A DNA stretch of 19,650 bases, from NCBI GenBank assembly GCA_046155815.1, contig JBJXFY010000268.1, forward strand, positions 1-19,650. Reading direction: 5' to 3'. The notes under the pieces are model-generated. The model was not told where the DNA came from and did not search any database. It worked only from the letters and a program-made list of their open reading frames with translations. This document shows positions 16,489-19,650 of the stretch, piece by piece; position 1 is the first letter of the stretch; the number at the start of each line of letters is the position of its first letter. The position numbers and the translations under genes were made by a program. This stretch comes from JBJXFY01 sp046155815. Its GTDB lineage: Bacteria; Verrucomicrobiota; Verrucomicrobiia; Limisphaerales; CAIMTB01.

Positions 16489-16527
16489 GCTGCTGGCCCG
16501 CGAATTTGGTAACGTGATTCCAGCAGC
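16489..16527. other. Inverted repeat between thiC and the OB-fold gene
   Basis: GCTGCTGG (16489-16496) and CCAGCAGC (16520-16527) are perfect 8-bp complements separated by 23 nt. The structure begins 8 bp after the thiC stop and ends 16 bp before the ATG at 16544. Without a T-run it is a weak terminator candidate. Its position also fits an operator or a leader structure of the downstream four-gene operon. It could be chance. Confidence 0.3.
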
Positions 16528-16543
16528 GCGAAACGCTGTGGCC

Positions 16544-17260
16544 ATGATTACCAAGCGCATATTGGTTCTCGCGAACTCGACGAAGCATTATCCCAAAAGC
16601 TGCGTCGCGGGCCGCGAACTGATTGATGAGGGCGGTAACACTCGCTGGGGCGGTTGGATCAGGCCGGTTTCCAACCACGACGAGGGCGCACTTGATTTTG
16701 CCGAACGAAGATTGGCGACAGGAACTGATCCAAAGCCCTTGGATATTGTTCAAGTCTCGCTGAGTGCACTTCAGAGCGATCCCATTCAACCTGAAAACTG
16801 GTTGATTGAACCGGGGCAAGCGTGGACGAAGTTATCTGCCGTATCTGTCCAAGACCTGCTTCCGCTTGTCGAAGAGCCGCAAGATTTGTGGATGCAATCG
16901 GGCCAGCGGAACGATCGAGTTCAAAAGTCATTTCTGCTACAAAGGCCCGAACCGCGCTCGCTTTACCTGATCAAGCCGGACACTTTTTGTTTTGAGGTTC
17001 GGTCCAAGACTTGGGAATCCGTAACCAAGAAAAAGATACGAGCAGGTTTCACCTACAGGCGGCAATACTACAGCTTGGCTTTGGAAGACCCGCTCATCGT
17101 TCGAAAATATTTTCCGGATTTTTCCAAAGCCAATGATGGCGACGTGCAAATTAAAAACCCAGTGCTTCTTTGTGTAAGCCTGCCGCAAGAGTTTAAGGAG
17201 TTCAAAGAGCCGGGTTACCATTTCAAAATCGTTGCCACTGTTTTCGAGCTGCCAGCATGA
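16544..17260 (+). CDS. Probable dual OB-fold protein, first gene of DUF488 operon
   Basis: The 238-residue protein begins MITKRILVLANSTKHYPKSC followed by VAGRELIDE. ATG 16544 is chosen because the preceding in-frame codons (from 16487) look non-coding. The opening and the pattern RWGGWIRPVSN (34-44), LDIVQVSL (66-73), PENWLIEPGQAW (83-94), then a second half with YLIKPDTFCFEV, KIRAGFTYRRQYYSLALEDP and a final strand YHFKIVATVFEL, match my recollection of proteins annotated as dual OB domain-containing, which are often encoded beside DUF488. OB folds usually bind nucleic acid, so a sensor or substrate-recruiting role is inferred. No signal peptide or membrane segment is visible. Its TGA overlaps the next ATG by 4 bp, which suggests coupled translation and a functional partnership. 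Confidence 0.72.
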   Translation: MITKRILVLANSTKHYPKSCVAGRELIDEGGNTRWGGWIRPVSNHDEGALDFAERRLATGTDPKPLDIVQVSLSALQSDPIQPENWLIEPGQAWTKLSAVSVQDLLPLVEEPQDLWMQSGQRNDRVQKSFLLQRPEPRSLYLIKPDTFCFEVRSKTWESVTKKKIRAGFTYRRQYYSLALEDPLIVRKYFPDFSKANDGDVQIKNPVLLCVSLPQEFKEFKEPGYHFKIVATVFELPA

Positions 17261-17886
17261 ACGCCGAACGCCATCCCGTTTTCACGATCGGCCACTCCAA
17301 TTTGGACATTGGCAAATTTGTTGCGCTGCTGAAACAGCACGGCATTCAGGCCATCGCCGACGTTCGCTCGTCGCCCTACAGCCAATACAACCCGCAATTC
17401 AATCGGGAGCTGCTTCAGAAATCCCTTCTGGGACATGGCATCGCCTATGTGTTCTTGGGCCAGGAACTCGGCGCTCGCCGCTCGGAGCGTGAGTGCTATC
17501 TGGAGGGACGCGCTGACTACGGGCTGATTTCACAAACCCCGGCCTTCAGGCGCGGCATTGAGCGTGTGGCCCAAGGCGCGACCAAGATGCGGGTCGCTTT
17601 GATGTGCGCAGAAAAAGACCCGATTGATTGTCACCGCTGTATCCTCGTGACGCCGCATCTCCGGCAACAGGGGCTTCAGGTCCTGCACGTCCTGTCGGAT
17701 GGCTCGTTGGAAGATCATTCGCAAACAGAGAAACGGTTGCTGCAAGTTTTCGCTCTCGAAAACAAAGAGCTCTTCCGTTCACAGGATGAGATCGTGTCTG
17801 AAGCCTACAAGAAACAGGGTGAGAAGGTCGCCTACCACGAGGAAGATCTGGTGCTGCGAGAAGAACCACCGCGTTATGGCAATTGA
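17257..17886 (+). CDS. DUF488 family protein, first copy
   Basis: The 209-residue protein starts at ATG 17257 inside the previous stop (ATGA). DUF488 hallmarks are visible: FTIGHSNLDIGKFVALL (9-25), IADVRSSPYSQYNPQFN (33-49), YVFLGQELGARR (64-75) and the Cys/His motif MCAEKDPIDCHR (116-127), followed by a helix and the strand LQVLHVLSDG. The last 50 residues form a charged extension (KKQGEKVAYHEEDLVLREE) beyond the core. The biochemical activity of DUF488 is not established to my knowledge; the conserved Asp-Val-Arg and Cys-x7-Cys-His-Arg residues suggest a nucleotide or nucleic-acid active site. It overlaps the second DUF488 gene by 11 bp. Confidence 0.88.
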   Translation: MNAERHPVFTIGHSNLDIGKFVALLKQHGIQAIADVRSSPYSQYNPQFNRELLQKSLLGHGIAYVFLGQELGARRSERECYLEGRADYGLISQTPAFRRGIERVAQGATKMRVALMCAEKDPIDCHRCILVTPHLRQQGLQVLHVLSDGSLEDHSQTEKRLLQVFALENKELFRSQDEIVSEAYKKQGEKVAYHEEDLVLREEPPRYGN

Positions 17887-18319
17887 ACTGTTCACCATCG
17901 GCTTCACCCAGACCACCGCGCGTCAATTTTTCACGAAGCTCAAGAGCGCGGGCGTGAAGCGCGTCGTGGACGTGCGGCTCAACAACAATTCCCAGCTTGC
18001 TGGCTTTTCCAAGAAAGACGATCTCGCCTACTTCCTCCGCGAAATCGGCGGCATCGAATATGTCCACCTGCCCGAACTTGCCCCTACGCAGGACATCCTC
18101 GACGCCTACAAGAAGCAAAAAGGCGATTGGGGAGTTTACGAAAAGAAATTTCTGGATTTGATGGCGCAGCGGCAGATTGAAAAATCCGTTCGTCCCGACA
18201 TTCTCGACCACGGCTGCTTGCTCTGCAGTGAACATCTGCCGCACCACTGCCACCGACGGCTCGTTGCCGAATACCTCAATGCCAAATGGGGCGGCTTTAG
18301 GACCAATCACTTGGTATGA
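17876..18319 (+). CDS. DUF488 family protein, second compact copy
   Basis: The 147-residue protein starts at ATG 17876, 11 bp before the preceding stop, in a different frame. It keeps the family skeleton: LFTIGFTQTTARQFFTKL (5-22), VVDVRLNNNSQLAGFSKK (30-47), YVHLPELAPTQ (62-72) and CLLCSEHLPHHCHRRLVAEY (114-133). Compared with its neighbour it lacks the C-terminal extension, has Asn-rich LNNN in place of SSPYS, and carries a Cys-x2-Cys-x7-Cys-His-Arg cluster with an extra cysteine. The two copies are clearly divergent rather than a recent duplication, so they probably have separate roles, for instance a heterodimer. Confidence 0.87.
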   Translation: MAIELFTIGFTQTTARQFFTKLKSAGVKRVVDVRLNNNSQLAGFSKKDDLAYFLREIGGIEYVHLPELAPTQDILDAYKKQKGDWGVYEKKFLDLMAQRQIEKSVRPDILDHGCLLCSEHLPHHCHRRLVAEYLNAKWGGFRTNHLV

Positions 18320-18341
18320 ACGCCGGAACTCTCTAATAATC

Positions 18342-19052
18342 ATGATTTTTGCTGCCAATCTCGCAAACTATGAAAAGCTGCTACAGCAGAAATATGAAGT
18401 GTCGAGCAGTATCTGGCACAAGGGTGAGCGAGGTCGCCAGCGTGAGAATGGCTTGATGATGTTTCTGCGGGAGACGTTGCCAGCGGCATATGGGGTGGCA
18501 AGCGGTGAAATCATGCCGTTCATGGGAAAGAAGCCATCCCCACAGTGCGACATAATCGTTTACGATAGACTACGAACACCAGTCTTTGGGCGAAATCAAG
18601 CTGTTCAGCAAATCCCGCTGGAAGGGGTTTATGCGGTCATCGAAGTGAAATCTTCTGTAGATGCAAAAGCCATTGCGGACGCGAAGAACAAATTCGCGAG
18701 AATTAAGGAGTTGCCTCGCTGCCGAAACCGAGTTCGATTGAAGAAGGGGTTTCGACGCAGTCCAAGCTATTATCTGTTTGGCTACAAACTCGCGACTTCT
18801 ACTGAAGCGTGTAAGGAATTCATGAATGGGTTTTCGGCTTCCGAGGATGTTGGAGTTGTCGCTTTGAATAAAGGTCTGGGGATTTGGTTGGAAAGTCAGA
18901 ACGAACCGACGCGGGTAGTTTGGCTAAATGCCAGCGAACAAGAGCAAGGGTTTCATGAGACTCTCATGTATTTTTTCGTGTCCCTGCTACGCGACCTTGA
19001 AACAACTGATTTGGGAATTCCGGATTTGTTTGAATGGGTTGGGGACAAATGA
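18342..19052 (+). CDS. DUF6602-like PD-(D/E)XK nuclease candidate
   Basis: From ATG 18342, 22 bp after the second DUF488 gene, 236 residues read as a compact nuclease-like domain. Key elements: HKGERGRQREN (26-36, with Glu35), SGEIMPFMG (54-62), QCDIIVYD (68-75, with Asp70) and IPLEGVYAVIEVKSSVDAKA (91-110, with Glu101 and Lys103). Asp70 plus Glu101-x-Lys103 on adjacent strands is the PD-(D/E)XK nuclease signature, and the arrangement matches what I know of DUF6602. Such proteins are thought to be restriction-like nucleases, so it would be the likely effector of this operon. The second half (about 135-236) is mixed alpha/beta without a recognised motif. A longer in-frame start at 18177 only reads the preceding gene out of frame. 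The start ATG follows ATAATC with no strong ribosome-binding site. Confidence 0.8.
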   Translation: MIFAANLANYEKLLQQKYEVSSSIWHKGERGRQRENGLMMFLRETLPAAYGVASGEIMPFMGKKPSPQCDIIVYDRLRTPVFGRNQAVQQIPLEGVYAVIEVKSSVDAKAIADAKNKFARIKELPRCRNRVRLKKGFRRSPSYYLFGYKLATSTEACKEFMNGFSASEDVGVVALNKGLGIWLESQNEPTRVVWLNASEQEQGFHETLMYFFVSLLRDLETTDLGIPDLFEWVGDK

Positions 19053-19091
19053 CAGCAATGAACCCTGGGCGGTCCAACGAAAGGTGTTGAA

Positions 19092-19219
19092 ATGAAAAAA
19101 GAATATCCCCCAAACAACGCGACGAGTTGCTGGCCGCGTTGAAAGCCCGGTTTGACGCGAACAAGGCCCGTCACCCAGGTTTGGTGTGGGCCAAGGTGCA
19201 TACCGCAAGCGTCAGCTAA
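19092..19219 (+). pseudogene. DUF4256 family N-terminal remnant
   Basis: Read in the frame of AGA at 19100, the translation gives KRISPKQRDELLAALKARFD followed by NKARHPGLVWAKV, which resembles the start of DUF4256 proteins (L-K-x-R-F-x-x-N-x-x-R-H-x-G-x-x-W-x-x-V). The only nearby ATG (19092) is in another frame, separated by a run of six A (19095-19100); one extra A would restore it. After WAKV the similarity ends and TAA follows at 19217-19219, against a normal length near 190 residues. So it is both frameshifted and truncated. It lies 39 bp after the nuclease gene. Confidence 0.6.
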
Positions 19220-19232
19220 AAATATCATTCCG

Positions 19233-19650
19233 ATGAATCCACGCCCCGGTATCGAAGGCCGTCCCGCACCTGATTTCAACCTCGCCCAAACCCTCGCCGC
19301 CGACGGCACACCCGCCACCGCTCCGCTCACCCTCGCCAGCCTCACCGGTCGTCACAAACTTCTCTACTGCTTCCAAAGCTGGTGTCCCGGCTGTCACCAA
19401 AGTGGTTTTCCCACGCTGGCCCGCGTGGTTGCCGCGTTCGCAGACCGCCCGGGCGACCTCAGTGTCGCGGTCATCCAAACCGTGTTTGAAGGATTTGAAG
19501 AAAACACCTTTGAAGCCCTCCTCCAGACCCGTCAGCGATACGACCTTCGCGTGCCCTTCGCGCACGACCCCGGCAAAGGCAGTGAAGACAACAGCTCGCA
19601 AGTGATGCGCGCCTACCGCAGCGGCGGCACACCGTGGTTCATCCTCATCG
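19233..19650 (+). CDS. Thioredoxin-fold (TlpA/redoxin-like) protein, 3' end outside window
   Basis: Starting at ATG 19233 the frame stays open to the window edge (139 codons). The protein begins MNPRPGIEGRPAPDFNLAQT, a redoxin-type opening (G-x-x-A-P-x-F), then LLYCFQSWCPGCHQSGFPTL with the CPGC redox motif at 51-54, the strand LSVAVIQTVFEG, and SGGTPWFILI near the end, where Pro134 is the cis-proline facing the active site. It is probably a thiol-disulfide oxidoreductase or peroxiredoxin-like protein. No signal peptide is present, so a cytoplasmic place is likely. It starts 13 bp after the DUF4256 remnant and is probably not part of the DUF488 operon function. Confidence 0.85.
   Translation, partial: MNPRPGIEGRPAPDFNLAQTLAADGTPATAPLTLASLTGRHKLLYCFQSWCPGCHQSGFPTLARVVAAFADRPGDLSVAVIQTVFEGFEENTFEALLQTRQRYDLRVPFAHDPGKGSEDNSSQVMRAYRSGGTPWFILI

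Noticed and set aside
16487..16543. An upstream start for the OB-fold gene.
   Set aside because: The 19 extra codons (LLAREFGNVIPAARN and onward) look unrelated to the family start, and the first codon is not ATG; MITKRILVLA at 16544 is a natural N-terminal strand.

Overview
The window looks like a chromosomal segment from a GC-rich member of the Verrucomicrobiota/Planctomycetota group, most likely Verrucomicrobiota. The basis is the overlapping pair encoding a PSD1-type cytochrome c/DUF1549/DUF1553 protein and a Tat-exported DUF1501 protein, a secreted kexin-like protease with a calcium-repeat tail, and short AT-richer repeats (heptads, AATCCGCAA units, GAATGACGA units) scattered between and inside genes. 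I believe such repeats are common in this lineage, but that is memory, not a search.

Layout. Positions 1-982 hold the 3' part of an unrecognised gene. It is followed at once by debris of a type I restriction HsdR gene (983-1336), broken by a 68-bp insertion and a small repeat block. Next come a hairpin and an N-terminally deleted adenylate cyclase on the minus strand (1534-1986). Positions 2083-6734 are a two-gene operon for a large secreted cytochrome/LamG protein and its DUF1501 partner. It converges on a minus-strand VapB/VapC-like pair (6731-7437), a frameshifted SLC13-type permease with TrkA-C domains (7484-9300), a kexin-like S8 protease (9425-12052), an exported Gly-rich helical protein (12256-13668) and a NifS-type cysteine desulfurase (13743-14951). 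Positions 14952-15334 are repeat-rich and non-coding.

At about 15335 the character of the sequence changes. ThiC begins in mid-protein, without its N-terminal third. It is followed by a compact plus-strand operon (16544-19052) that reads as an uncharacterised nucleic-acid-related or conflict system: a probable dual OB-fold protein, two different DUF488 proteins in overlapping frames, and a DUF6602-like PD-(D/E)XK nuclease candidate. A degraded DUF4256 fragment (19092-19219) and the start of a thioredoxin-fold protein (19233 to the edge) close the window.

The most interesting part is 16544-19052. The four genes are tightly packed, the first two pairs overlap, base composition is lower in GC than in the central block, and the flanks are truncated genes. 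The left end, an unknown gene joined to HsdR debris, also looks like the remnant of a defence or restriction locus. No tRNA, rRNA, CRISPR array or complete insertion sequence was seen.
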